DNA of 64,000 bases from contig CAADRB010000010.1 of assembly GCA_900708905.1 (NCBI GenBank), positions 3,319,200-3,383,199 on the forward strand, written 5' to 3'. Below the pieces are notes generated by a model. That model had not been told where the DNA came from. It did not search any database and saw only the letters and a program-made list of their open reading frames with translations. The DNA is from Hymenolepis diminuta (Eukaryota > Platyhelminthes > Cestoda > Cyclophyllidea > Hymenolepididae). Of this stretch, positions 25,501 through 36,151 are shown piece after piece. Position 1 is the stretch's first letter; each line of letters begins with the position of its first letter. A program made the translations under genes and the position numbers.

Positions 25501-28500
25501 ACAAATTTGAGCTTGGTCGTGAAATATTTGACTATGAAGCTATGAGAGAAATTAGATTCCCGTTCACGAGAACCAGTGCAATAGTTCCCAATTGTCTCGA
25601 AATCTATTCTCCAATAGAAATTGACATCTCACGTGTCCTAGAGATGTTAAGGCCAAAGAGGTACAGACCGCAACCCGAACTCCTGAGATCTCCTTACTTC
25701 TCAAAGTGATCTTCATATTTTACCTTCCTCCCTATTTGGTATCTGTAATATATAAAGCTATGCCCAGATTATATTTGTAATAGGAGCATTAGCTGATCAC
25801 TTTTGTTTATGAAATGGATTTAATAATAGAAACTTCTTCAAACACCACTCTTATTCCGCACATAATCAAAAAAATTCAGTATTCTTTCATAAGCATGTCA
25901 CTCTCAATCTGATTAAAAACCAACTAAAGGATAAATTATAACGAGTCGGTAGATAATGGACCACTACTTAATCCCCCACTGCACGCATTTCATCTCTAAA
26001 CCTCTGACCCCTGCTAGCTATACGAAACTTGTGATTTATGCGTCTGAAATCCAGTTTTGAATAATCAAACTACCCTATGATTGTTTAATATAGAAGGAGC
26101 TTGAACTTTCGACATTGAAACAGACGGAAATCTTTACTTTAAAAATGGGAAAATTCGCCTCCAGTCTTGAAGTAATGAATCTAAAGAAATAAATATCCCC
26201 GTCTGCCAGTTGTCAACATAACTGATGAAAAGATGGTTCCATACAAAAGTATTGATTAAAAAATTGAAATAGGGCATTCTTAATGGAGATAATTGATTAG
26301 ATTCTGCTCATTCCACGTGGCGAGTTCTATAGTAAGGTTTGATTTTTATGGCATTTAATATTTCTGGAGGGAATTGAAGCTCACTTCTTTCATTAGCTTT
26401 ATTAAATTCCTTGTTGTAATACTGAATGCTGACAGGTAGTTAGTCAGGGCTAATCATGTGGAAAATTACTGTTTAGGGTAATGAAAACAGTGTAATATTG
26501 TACTATATTTGCAGTTTGCATGTGTATCTTACGTATATATGTATCATATATAACTTGTCTACATGGTTTGTATACATTAATAATTCATCAGGTAAAAATG
26601 TTGTTTTTTAACGGCAATTTAGAGTGGGAAGTCTTTACAGGTTTTTGAAATCAACCATTTTTATACTGACCAGTACTAACCAGCGTGGTTGCTCCTTTCA
26701 ACACTTCTTGAAATAATGTTTTCCTACTACTCATCTTGGACAAAAATGTAGCATTCTGAAAACTCGAATGACAAGCTTGTAATCCGTCATTTCACCCTTT
26801 AGAATAGTTAAACAATTTATTTAGTAACATCGTTCGTTTAGTGTATATAGGTGTTATTAGTTAGATTTCATTTTGTATTGTAGAAAGATCTGATGTATTG
26901 AACGCTTATGACGAGGAGGAAGAAAATCTTGGACCACAACCCATTCCACGTCGACGAAAATATAGCGGCGGTGATGTGCGTTCAGTTAGTGATGGCAGGG
27001 AAATGAATGCTCTGCAAGAATTTGAAGAGGAAGATGACGACTTAGAAGACAGTTGGGCAGATGAAGAGAGTCGACTTCGGCCTCCTGCTCTACCCATTAA
27101 TCTTGAATCTGCACTTGCGGAATTGCCAGGTGCAAAAGCTTTCATATATTTAGTGTGATTATACACTTTCTAGATTGCTTGATAGAGGTTTAAGGGAACT
27201 GTTTAAGGTGTTTTAACGTCTAGTTTTTCTACCCTTATATTCGAATATGCGTTTAGGTACTATGCATTGATGACCGATAACTCGATAGTTCTTGATAAAA
27301 GCCATCTTCCCCGTCTTATGGACTATCTAATGCGGAGATCAGTAACTTATCAGAATTAAAACAACTTGATATAAGATGTAGGATAAGAGGTGCAGACTTC
27401 CGAATCTAGCTTACAATACGACCGCTCATTACTCAAGCAAACCTTACAAGACACAAAAGAAGTATTTGGCAGGAAACCTCAAGTCCGATCCCTGTTCTTA
27501 AACATTAATATCGAATTTCACAGTAATTTAAATAAAAATGGAGGAATGTGATGATCGAAGTTCTATGTGAATGCTTAATGAGGACAGGATGCTTTTATTT
27601 TTTAGAGTGTTCAATGTATGCGGAGACAGTATTCTATCGGTCATAAGTATTCAATATCTAGATATTTCAAATCAAGCGAAAGTTACACACATGAATACTA
27701 CCCTCGAGTTAAGCCGGAAAGTGATTTAATTCTTAAGCGATTGCTGAGATTAAATCCCAAACAACAAATTCTACAGAATAAAGATCGACAGTTACATATT
27801 AGCAATTTAATTTCATTTATTGTAACTTCTATTAAATACAATATTTAAACCTATGCATCATCTAATCCAGTCGGTATATAGTATTCTAATTTGAAAATGT
27901 AATGATTTCATTATTTAACGTGGTTTTTCCTGTTTTTTTTTAGTTGAAGATCCGGCAACTCGAACTAAACGTCTCCGATCCTTGCAATTCCCTCTGTATG
28001 TTAGCGTCGGTGGGGATCAAGATGGTGCAATCTACAATCGAAATAAAGATTTCGCCGATACCAGACCTCTCAGAACAATGGACCAGAATATTCCAGAAGG
28101 GGGTAAGAGAAATATGTGGCTAAGATTATCTTTTTCATAGGAAATCGATATTAATTTCCCTCTTCATTTGAATAGAACTACCAGATACTCTCGTGATTCG
28201 CACTCGACGCCGAACAATGAGCGGGGTCACTGGTTTCCTCCCAAGAAGTTCAACACTTTCCTCGAGTTCTATCTGGTTTGGAGACCATCCAGTACCTTCA
28301 AAAACTCAAATCTTTGCAGCAGACAACTCACCCCTTCGACTCTCTAGCATCCAGCTTCAAGCCCAGGCCGAAATTGCTCGTAGACGCTCAAGAAATAATC
28401 TTGCAGCCAGGAGTGTGCTTTCAGCAGCTGGAGGACTTGGACGTAGTCGTAGTTTGGAACGGTCTAGGGCGACATTTGCGGCATCTACGGGTGCGCTTTA

Positions 28501-31500
28501 CGGTCCAACCGGCAGAAGGATACACGGCGGAGCTCCTCTTGTTGAACGGGCTATTAAGAGACATACGAGTCATAGAGATGGATATGAGACACTGTCATTG
28601 GTACATGTCCCCAAATTGGACGGCGATGAGACATCTTCTACAATTGTTGCTGCGGCAAACGCTGCGGAACAGCGACGTCTGAGAAGACCTGCTTCGTCGG
28701 CCTCAATCTACAAACTTCGTACCGGGCATGCACCTTCCCAAATCGATATTAGAAGAAGTAGGATTTAATCATCTTTTTATTACCTATTATATTTCGACAC
28801 AAGAATAATAAAGGCAAGCACACGAAGAACATGATTAATCATAAGAATGAACTTAGGTATCACTCCACTCTGTAACATTGATGAAATTGTTAAGATCTGT
28901 TCAACACTCTCTTGGACAGAGGACTAACGTCATTGAGCCTTCTTGGTGAAAAAAATCGAGTCCTGCCGCACTTAACTAGTGCAAGGGGCCATTTCACTCA
29001 CTGGGTGTGGACATCGAAATCTTGAAGTCTGTCTTCGTAGGCAGGCATGTTTATCACTGCCCTACTATTACACACAATTAGAAGAATTGAAAATTTTGAC
29101 ATCGTATTTGAGACAAGAAATTGTCTAATAGAGCCACTGTCAGAGGACTGAGAACTTTCGTGGTCACAGAATCGAATAATTCAAGAACAGAAATTGGAAT
29201 AACGGTAGAATTCAGAATTGCAAATATTCCAGCAAAGTCGTTAGTATAATGAAATATTACATTGACCCTAACTCCATTCCTTGATCAAATAAGGCGAACT
29301 CTATTTCTTTTTGCTGTATTTGTTGTGTTAGACCGAAATCCTAAACTCGTGAGGCCTATACTTATTCCCCATTACTAAAGATCGAGAGATGGTAAGCAGT
29401 CAGACCTGATGTTTATCCTATTTTGCACAGTGGTGTACTAACGCCATTAGTCGAATTAACAAAATAATAATGTGCATATCTTACAATAATTTGTTTCGTT
29501 TGAATCAGTTCTCATTACTTAATATTTTGTCTATGCATACTTTGGGATAACTGAAGTGAGTGCTTACTAGATCAAATGGTAAAAATCTCTTTAAAATTAA
29601 GCTAATATTTTGTGGTTTACTTCATCAAAATAAGCTGCAAGTCGTATGATTTCACACAAGTAACGTGATTTTCAAGACTAAATTTACGATGTAAGAGTGC
29701 TTATTTTACATAGAGAAATTCTTCCTTTTCATAAACTGCTTAAACAAATGGTTTGTGCTGACTTTAATTGCTTTCTTTAAGATAAAAAATGCTGTTTACG
29801 CTTAGGCGAGAATAGTTCTTTTAATTATTGGCAGTTTTGTTGGTCGCATTAAGAAAATTGATTGCTCCTAATCAAAAATCAATAACTCGCTTTAAGACCT
29901 TCGTATGCGACACTTAACGTAAAATTGGGGCATAGATCGACATAAAGGATCCCCATGTGTTCAATCTGGGGAAAGATCTAAAAGTCAACACTTTTCCATG
30001 TGATAGAACAAAGACTCACTCGCTAACTGCTTTCAGCCGTCTTAATTGTTATAAAGGAACAAAACGGGTTGGAACTCGTTTACTCACTATGTTCGTATAT
30101 GAATATGGGAATTATTTAAACAAGAAGAAAAAATGAGATTCTAATCTAAATGACCTACGTCCATTTTCAGACTAGGGCAAATGGTCGCTAAATGTGATAT
30201 GAGTAAGTCGGTTACAATAGTAAATTCTCACGTATGAAATTTAGCTCCTAAAAAAACGAGTTTTATAAATTAAGCAGACAGTAAAATACCTACCTGCAGT
30301 CAGTATTAATATTCTGGCTTTCCTTTTCTTGAAACTAGTTTAATACTAGCTTAAACTTTCTTAATATTAAGAATTTGCATATATTTTTTCCTTTTTTGTT
30401 CATTTTCAATTAGTAGTCATGGCAGGCTATTACGTGTCCGCATTTAAAGGATATAAGGATTGCATAATTAAAGTTGATAAAATTTGGCATGTTTCCAACT
30501 CTGGTAACCATTTTTAAATTTTGCGGTATGATTATATCAATATAATTAATTTCATTGATATTTTTCTGTTATATTTCCTATCTTTTACAAAGTTAAGTTG
30601 CCACTGTGATATCGTAGCTGCTAAAATCCTACTCAAATCCATTAGAATTATTATGAAGGATGCTGGAATAATTTGCCTCCAAAGCTCTATTGTAATTTAA
30701 TAAAGACCAATTTAATTGATTAAGGTCGTCATAGAGGTTGGCGATTGAATAGTAATTCAACTCCAGATTGATTTTACTTTTGCTCAAACTAATTGTCAAG
30801 ACGGTAGGGGCAGTGATCATTTCCATACTAATATTAATGACGAACGACTTTGAGATGTGACCCACTCATCCCGAAGCACAAAGCTGGATTTTGAAGGCAT
30901 TTCATTGTGAGCTACCTTAGTCACAAAGTCATGCCGGAGTCTGTTTGGGTATTTTGAAAAACAGGGAGTATAATCGTCTTTATCATATAATTTTGGTAAG
31001 ACATTTGTGAATGATGAACACTTGAAGAGGCATCTCATAATGGAAATATACTCGTGCTTAGTTGGTCAATGGTCATTTAATTAAGAGCGCTGATTAAATA
31101 ATTTTCCTACTTCCGAAAATAAGTGCCTTAAGGGACTTCTTCTAAGGTTACATACAAATAAACAGCTATATTACTTTTATCAATATGCAAGAAAAATAAC
31201 CAAGGGGTTAGAAGTTTTAAAAATTGTGCCAATAATACGATTTGTGTACATTTTGGCCTTGGTTGTTTAGGTTCAGAGGAAACGAAAGAAGATCTGTATC
31301 TCAAATGACGATTCTACTTCACTTTTTAAGCAAACACATTCGCTCATTTATATTCGGATAAATGGAAAATAACTGGTTATCAGATTAATCGATAATCTCT
31401 CAAATGGCGAAATGACTTATTCAACCATGAAAATTGAAATCCAATAACTGATATTTCAGTCCATAAGGTATGGAAGCTGTGCATTTCGTACAGGTACGCG

Positions 31501-31823
31501 GAAATTATGCAATTCGAGTCCCTAACGGGATCCAGTTTAAAACAGTAAACAAATGAGCTCAAGTCCCAAAATTTTCTCGTTCATTCATCGCGTTAGTGTT
31601 TAAACTTACTTCAACTAAATATTATGTTAGCATACCTCTGTACCTATCCGATTTTAAAATTTAATCAGGTCGGGTGATCATTTCAATCAGAAGATCTTCG
31701 CATTATGATTTGTGCATATGTATGTTTTTTTTTCACTTTTCAGATCGCGATGAAGCACGATCACTGATCGCTCAGGCTGCTGTGGATTTAGCTGTGCACA
31801 CCTATGATCTCTCAGAAGTGTAG
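4573..31823 (+). CDS. Large 11-exon gene, Ser/Arg-rich protein of unknown family (about 1049 aa)
   Basis: I do not recognise the family. Exons: 4573-5374, 8806-9141, 9912-10322, 12452-12491, 12840-12932, 19582-19709, 24401-24673, 26884-27129, 27944-28102, 28176-28757, 31744-31823. Every junction has GT-AG ends and matching phase. All introns are phase 1 except introns 4 and 5, which are phase 2. The sum is 3150 nt, giving 1049 codons plus TAG. The start ATG follows an in-frame TGA directly (4570-4572). Exon 2 (donor GTGGGT), exon 5 and exon 6 (acceptor after GGATCTGAG) have the weakest borders. The product is rich in Ser, Arg and acidic stretches, probably largely disordered, with no transmembrane segment. 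Visible motifs: RSQSAP at residues 127-132 (14-3-3 mode-1 pattern), RRRHSE in exon 7, an acidic run and PIPRRR in exon 8, [10 protein letters not shown] in exon 10, and a final SEV that fits a class I PDZ ligand. A scaffold or signalling role is inference. Mariner and two peroxiredoxin loci lie inside its introns. Confidence 0.75.
5375..8805 (+). other. Intron 1 of the large gene
   Basis: AT-rich, 3.4 kb, starting GTAAGT and ending in a short pyrimidine tract with AAG. A more GC-rich patch near 6540-6720 is unlike its surroundings and may be an old repeat. I see no nested gene. Confidence 0.6.
10323..12451 (+). other. Intron 3 of the large gene
   Basis: Starts GTATGT and ends in CTTTCAAG. 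It contains a GC-richer patch (about 10570-10950) and a purine-rich patch (about 11790-11900) that look like decayed repeats. The 96-codon open frame at 10810-11100 has a hydrophobic tail of simple composition and no splice or family support, so I do not call it. Confidence 0.55.
14078..15331 (+). mobile_element. mariner-family (Tc1/mariner) DNA transposon, nearly complete but dead
   Basis: Imperfect terminal inverted repeats frame the element. The left end (TCATGTTATAACAGAAG...) and the reverse complement of the right end (TCAGGTTGTAACAGAAG...) match over nearly 30 bases. Both lie beside a TA, the classic mariner target duplication (14076-14077 and 15332-15333). The 1254-bp length is usual for mariner. 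Transposase remnants read left to right inside it: a decayed N-terminal DNA-binding part with a GDFSLEDEPRSG-type motif (about 14380-14440), then EEW (14703-14715), a VWWDFEG-like segment near 14835, and [25 protein letters not shown] sequence near 14985-15050. Stops and frameshifts break the frame throughout, so it is not autonomous. It sits in intron 5 of the large gene in the same orientation. Confidence 0.93.
14290..15250 (+). pseudogene. mariner transposase pseudogene
   Basis: The mariner transposase normally has about 345 residues with an N-terminal helix-turn-helix region and a catalytic DD34D triad. Here the order of parts is kept but the frame shifts repeatedly and internal stops occur. 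The longest open stretch is 14599-14877. The block with the second catalytic Asp (HHDNARPH) is recognisable around 14985. The segment that should follow EEFG, normally including the YSPDLAPSDYH region with the third Asp, is largely missing after about 15075, where the text jumps to a later part of the protein. The product cannot be active. Confidence 0.88.
17593..18256 (-). CDS. Typical 2-Cys peroxiredoxin (thioredoxin peroxidase), 2 exons
   Basis: Reduces hydrogen peroxide and organic peroxides using thioredoxin. In flatworms these enzymes are a main peroxide defence because catalase is generally lacking. Exon 1 is 18256 down to 18123 and exon 2 is 18049 down to 17593. The 73-nt GT-AG intron splits a Phe codon in phase 2, giving 196 aa, the normal length. 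The peroxidatic Cys is C49 in FVCPTE and the resolving Cys is C170 in GEVCPANW. The [13 protein letters not shown] segment and a catalytic-site Arg region are present. There is no signal or transit peptide, so it is probably cytosolic. Two features seen in hyperoxidation-sensitive eukaryotic enzymes are altered: GGLG reads GGIQ, and the C-terminal YF motif is absent (the protein ends KKFMNDSR). The gene is nested antisense in intron 5 of the large + strand gene. From memory it resembles cestode thioredoxin peroxidases, and the family call is secure. Confidence 0.97.
23000..23200 (+). repeat. Dispersed repeat, copy 1 (inverted relative to copy at about 34435-34640)
   Basis: This GC-richer stretch aligns by eye with the reverse complement of about 34435-34640. 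Shared landmarks include CGGAGGTG, TAGG(G)TTTA, TCAGTCATGTCT, CGTCGGT and ACCTGTG in the same order with small indels. The element class is unknown. There is no coding sign. Confidence 0.65.
23355..23966 (-). pseudogene. Decayed second 2-Cys peroxiredoxin lacking its catalytic Cys
   Basis: Read on the minus strand, recognisable pieces run in order. First is [13 protein letters not shown] near 23950-23920, then a shifted YPLDF joined directly to [12 protein letters not shown] near 23845-23800. Next come decayed [19 protein letters not shown] text near 23750-23700 and AYGVLDKKA near 23670-23640. Last is [28 protein letters not shown] followed by [15 protein letters not shown] near 23540-23360. 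The [11 protein letters not shown] block, which carries the peroxidatic Cys, is missing. A stop replaces the usual Gln after DAF, and there are several frameshifts. The resolving-Cys block VCPGNW survives. It differs in sequence from the intact gene, so it derives from another paralogue. The one intron site that could show processing falls in the deleted part, so retrocopy origin cannot be tested here. Confidence 0.88.
24674..26883 (+). other. Intron 7 of the large gene
   Basis: Starts GTGAGT and ends TTGTAG. It is AT-rich and I see nothing further in it. Confidence 0.55.
27130..27943 (+). other. Intron 8 of the large gene
   Basis: Starts GTGCAA and ends in a T-rich tract and TAG. The 76-codon frame at 27618-27848 has no splice borders that keep the gene's frame, so I do not include it as an exon. 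Confidence 0.5.
28758..31743 (+). other. Intron 10 of the large gene
   Basis: A 3-kb AT-rich intron beginning GTAGGA and ending in a long T tract with TTTTCAG. Short antisense frames at 30629-31038 and 31380-31562 show no family or splice support. Confidence 0.55.
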
Positions 31824-31968
31824 AGATTTCAATTACCACAAATCCAATTCTCTCTTTCCGATTAATCCTAGAAATTTTCAAAAGATGTATACAGTAAATC
31901 TGTGATTTAGCCAATATGTACCTTAAGATTACGCCAATCTCTATGATGACTTTGAGTTATTTCGTTCC

Positions 31969-31974
31969 AATAAA
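31969..31974 (+). promoter_or_regulatory. Polyadenylation signal of the large gene
   Basis: AATAAA lies 146 bases past the TAG of the last exon, the first canonical hexamer after the stop. Use of this site is inferred. Confidence 0.6.
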
Positions 31975-32590
31975 TTCAAATATTATGCGTTAATATATGT
32001 GCTATTTGTATTACTTTTCGATGTTTTACTTCTTTTTGAAATGAGATTGACATGATATTATTCAGTCAAACTAAGAGTGGAAATATTTCGCACGTTGAGG
32101 CATTTGAAGTATTTCTAAACGCATTCGCATACAACCAAACGTTTGAACTTTAAGCACCGAAGGTCGAGGACTCTATGTGTAGGTAGCGTGATCTAGGAAA
32201 GATTTTTATTAGAGCGCATCAGAATGGTAAGGAAAGTATATATGAAAGGGCACAGAGTTTATAAGATACGCGAAAAATGGAAATAAGGATCAAAGAAGGA
32301 AAGAGTACAAAGAGTGAGAGGAGGCAACCACCTACCTCATGTCCGCTTATCTCCACCATGGGCAATAGTGATCGATGACTATGTAGCCTGATCTAGTTAA
32401 CGGTCACATTGAGCTGCAGTTCGGCTCTTCCTCTGCGTGCAGGCCTGTGCTTTAGTTTAGTCCAGAAGGGTTGTGAACCTACCTTTAACGCACTTGGGGT
32501 TTATATAGCCATCGGCCGGGGTCAGATTGATATTCGAAAGTCATTTATAGGAAGAAGACTTTTATTCTCATAATTTTGATTAAATTAACA

Positions 32591-33993
32591 ATGCATACCG
32601 GAGTAATTATGCTTCTGTCTTCCCTCCTACTCCTGGTCTGTGCCATCATAGAACAGCCCTCACCTCAATCAAAGCAGCAGACTCAAGGTGTATATATTAA
32701 ATCATCTTGATCTTAAATATCACAAAAATCAAAAAATTATTAGAGGGATTACGAGATAAATGGAAAAAGGAAAAGCGAAAACTGGGGAGAGCAGGAAAAA
32801 CTATTAACAAAGTGTGATGATAGCTAACGTTCACTGGACTGTTTAGCGTCCTCTACCTGTTTTATTGGCGATCATATTAGTAAATATCAAAACGAGGAAC
32901 TCTAGTGGGATCCTTTATGTTGATATTATGTTAATTAGTCTCGTTACAGCTCCTTGGCCATTAGAAGGAAAAAAATTATAGAAATGCTCTGAACTTCCAA
33001 TCAAATCATTCAGCAGTGACTTGATTATCTACTTAAAATTAAATAAGTAGCAAACTTTGACATATTTTGAAGTGGGCTTGAAACAATCTCCAGCACATCG
33101 TTGATTAGCGCAAACGCTGCTTAAAAATCATAGTTATCCTAAGTATATTTAAAATGTTCATAATAGTGGATATATATCTGACGACCTTACAACTGGATTC
33201 AGGGCGTAGAAAAATCATCCATTTGATCTTTCATCTTACCTCCAAAGGACGTTTTTCTACCCGCAAATCGTAAATGTGTAAAACTGCCGTCTATCTGGTG
33301 GTATTCTACTCTTTAAAGGAAGACAACCTCCGTTAAGATAAATTTTAATTTGAATTATTAAGATGTATTGGAGGAATCGCACTTTTGTCTTTCCATCTCC
33401 TCGGGTTTGAATCAACTTTGGTTTAACATTATATCGTGGACAAATAGATCATAGCGGAAGAAACAGCATTGCAACAGTGTCGATGAGCTTTATATTGCAA
33501 GAAATATTTGACTAAATTATGTAGTTTGGGATTCAAATGAATGAGCAACAGATGAGCTGAGAATATGTAAACCACATGGAAGTATCACGTTAAATTTTGA
33601 ACGTGGTTATCTGTTAATTGAACTAATGAAAAGTTATTATTTTAAAACTCCATGAACGACAAGGAGGATATACTAGCCTACGATAACACGGTCAACGATT
33701 TGTGTGGTTTTTCAGATTCCTGGTCAAGGATCATCTATGCCCTCCACACCATGCACGACTATCGAGGTATGGAATCGGTTAGTGTCCGAGTTTTGGATGA
33801 ATATCAGATTAGACCAGGGTGTTATGTATATGAGGTAATCAAGGAGAATGTCCAGCGCAGAACTCTCTGTCGCCCTATGAAATTCTCTTATCAGTACTTG
33901 AAGATTACATATGAAGATCCTAAGGATGAAACCTGTGAACCAGAAATCACTATTGAAGATATGACACAATTACGAGGAAACATAAGGAAATAA
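32591..33993 (+). CDS. Candidate small secreted protein, two-exon model (tentative)
   Basis: I do not recognise a family. An ATG at 32591 opens a leader with a strong hydrophobic core (VIMLLSSLLLLVCAII) typical of a signal peptide, ending at a CAAG|GTGTAT donor after 32687. An open frame runs from 33652 to the TAA at 33993 with several Cys residues and an acidic, polar C-terminal half. Joining 32687 to an acceptor CTAG at 33676 keeps phase 1 and gives about 138 aa with the leader. That acceptor has a purine-rich approach, so the join is doubtful. The 33652 frame could instead begin at its own ATG, or intervening exons may exist. The two parts are offered as one hypothesis, with the leader exon the better supported signal. 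Confidence 0.35.
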
Positions 33994-34434
33994 AACGTTT
34001 CATATTCTGCATTTCTTATGGTTAAATTATTCTTAAAATTCTACAATTTGTCTTGATTAAAGTTATTTACTGCGTTAAAGACGAACGGCAAGTTAAGGCG
34101 CTTGAACACGAGCCCGTCTCCAAAAGAGGTATGAGAAGAATGCAATCTTTGATTTGACTTTATAGGCAAAAGTTCAATAATAATATCTCTAATATCATGT
34201 TTGTCATTTGAAAATCGAAAAATCGAAATGACACTTTGTTTATTGGTGTAAACAGGCTTGGTTTTTAATATTCCAGATATTCGGGTGGAATGCTTTTTAA
34301 ATGTGTACTAATTTTGTAGTCAATTTTTAATAGTTGTAATAAGAAATATACTAAACACTGATTTAGTAAAAGACCGTTTGAAGACCGCTTTAGATGGCAG
34401 ATCCCAATCAACATTTGGCAATCGGGGAAATGAT

Positions 34435-34640
34435 GAGATCCCGATAGATGCTTCAGTCGTGTATACGCGTTAGCGAATAGATGCCAACACAGGTGACACT
34501 CATCACGCGGAGGTACCGACGGCCAGACATGACTGATACATCACGAGGTAATATTCGCATGTAAACCCTAACTTTTCAATATATTTGGCTGGCTTCTCGA
34601 TCACCTCCGTATCGATCCATGGACATGAGTAATATGTTCA
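34435..34640 (-). repeat. Dispersed repeat, copy 2 (inverted partner of about 23000-23200)
   Basis: The reverse complement matches the copy near 23000-23200 over about 200 bases with small gaps. Base composition is richer in GC than the flanks. Class unknown. Confidence 0.65.
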
Positions 34641-34883
34641 TGAGTAACATGACTTTTTCCACCTATTCCTTCCGATTGGTTGTGTCCACATAACTTTATT
34701 TCAGAGATACAATGCTACTAAAGAGAGTAGGCAGAAATTGTTACTATATGTTTTGAGTGAATAATAATTTTATATACTGATTTCTGGCGATGCAGAGTGG
34801 GAACTACTTCCTCGAGGAAAATTTATGAACTAGTTTATTCCATACATGTTAAATGTCACAAAAATTTTGAATAAGTTTACTAC

Positions 34884-35140
34884 TGTTAGAAAAAATGATA
34901 ATCATTTTCCCGCGCTCTCAATATTTCTTCTATGAATAAAAATGTAATTTCTTTCTTTATTTCCCCACCGATAAAAGGCACTTGATAATTATTCTTATTT
35001 GTTTACCGATACCGATTGAGAATGAGTTTCGTTAATACACTCGTGCTGACTATAACGTGCCTTCTTATCTGCCGTGGGTTATTATCCTCTGCGTTAAGTT
35101 GCTATATTACCGAATTTTCTAGATTGTTGGCTCTGCGAGA
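34884..35140 (+). mobile_element. Solo LTR of a Ty3/gypsy-like element
   Basis: Begins TGTTAG and matches, over at least 175 bases, the sequence at 63815-64000 that directly follows a gypsy integrase fragment. That links it to the same element type. An AATAAA lies inside, as expected for the LTR polyadenylation signal. The 7-base string TTACTAC occurs just before the start (34877-34883) and again at 35141-35147, a candidate target duplication that sets the right edge. The end would then read GCGAGA rather than the usual CA, so the right border is uncertain by a few bases. No internal element sequence adjoins it on either side. Confidence 0.7.
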
Positions 35141-36151
35141 TTACTACCAGAACTCCTAGTTGGTTATTTTACAGTAGCTACACATAAGAAAATAACACTT
35201 TCTTTAAAAATAATCCTTTTATTTAAGATTCTTTGCTTTCCACTCTCTTTTAATTCCCTTTTATTCGAATGGATTGATTTACACTACGGTAGTAAATGCT
35301 GCGTAGCATTGATCGATTTATATTATGCGCCTTTACAACTGTGATGTAAATGAGTTGGTTCGAATGAAAGGAAATTAAAAGAATAGGACATTTAAAGGTG
35401 AAAAATAAAGAATCCGACATATTAGGATTGTTTTGGGGAAAATATTACTTTCCTATTTGTAGTAACAAAAACAGATCTAAGACTAGATTACAGTATCCTA
35501 TAGAGAAGGGCAGATTATAACAAAATGTCAAAGAACTTGAAGTCTTGAATCCTAGAAGAAAATATTTTCCATAAAATTCAAAAGTATTTGGTCGGTAAGA
35601 GCAATATTCATCAAATTTATATAATCAAAATAAATCATTTGGAAATAGCTGATCTGGTAATATTATAACGAGTGTATAACGTTCGCAAAGTCTGTTCAAA
35701 AATGCATGTTCTTTGCCAGTACTTAGGGTACACATATTCTAAATGACATTACATAAGGCACCTCCAATCTTTTAAAAGATTTGAAAGTAATACAAAGAGC
35801 TAGGTCGATTTTATTATTAAAATATTTTATACGAAGCATAAGCCGCAGCAAAATTAATTGCATAAAGATAAAGCATAAGTTGTTTTAATGCTTGAACGTA
35901 AAAGGACGTTTAATTAGTCACTAACGCGGTTAATCTCACGGTTATGTCAAATTCTATTGTAGGTTTTAGGCCGCTGTTTTAGTTATTAAGTGAATATATT
36001 TTTATATTTAACGATATGCATTTCAAAAAGCGCCGAATCTGAATAAAAATTACTTATGCAATTTATGTGAACTTGTTTCTTGTTGCCTTATTATCTGATT
36101 GCATTTAAGAGTACCCTAATCTCATGTTTTTTATCTTCTTATGTATACAAT

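Larger units (their letters stand above)
33994..36151. other. Intergenic region with dispersed repeat and solo LTR
   Basis: Holds the inverted dispersed repeat (about 34435-34640) and a solo LTR (34884-about 35140), listed separately. I see nothing else that can be supported, apart from possible unrecognised first exons of the gene starting near 36152. Confidence 0.5.

Noticed and set aside
28278..28682. 134-codon overlapping frame in exon 10
   Set aside because: It overlaps the Ser/Arg-rich exon in another frame, and only the exon frame joins its neighbours in phase.
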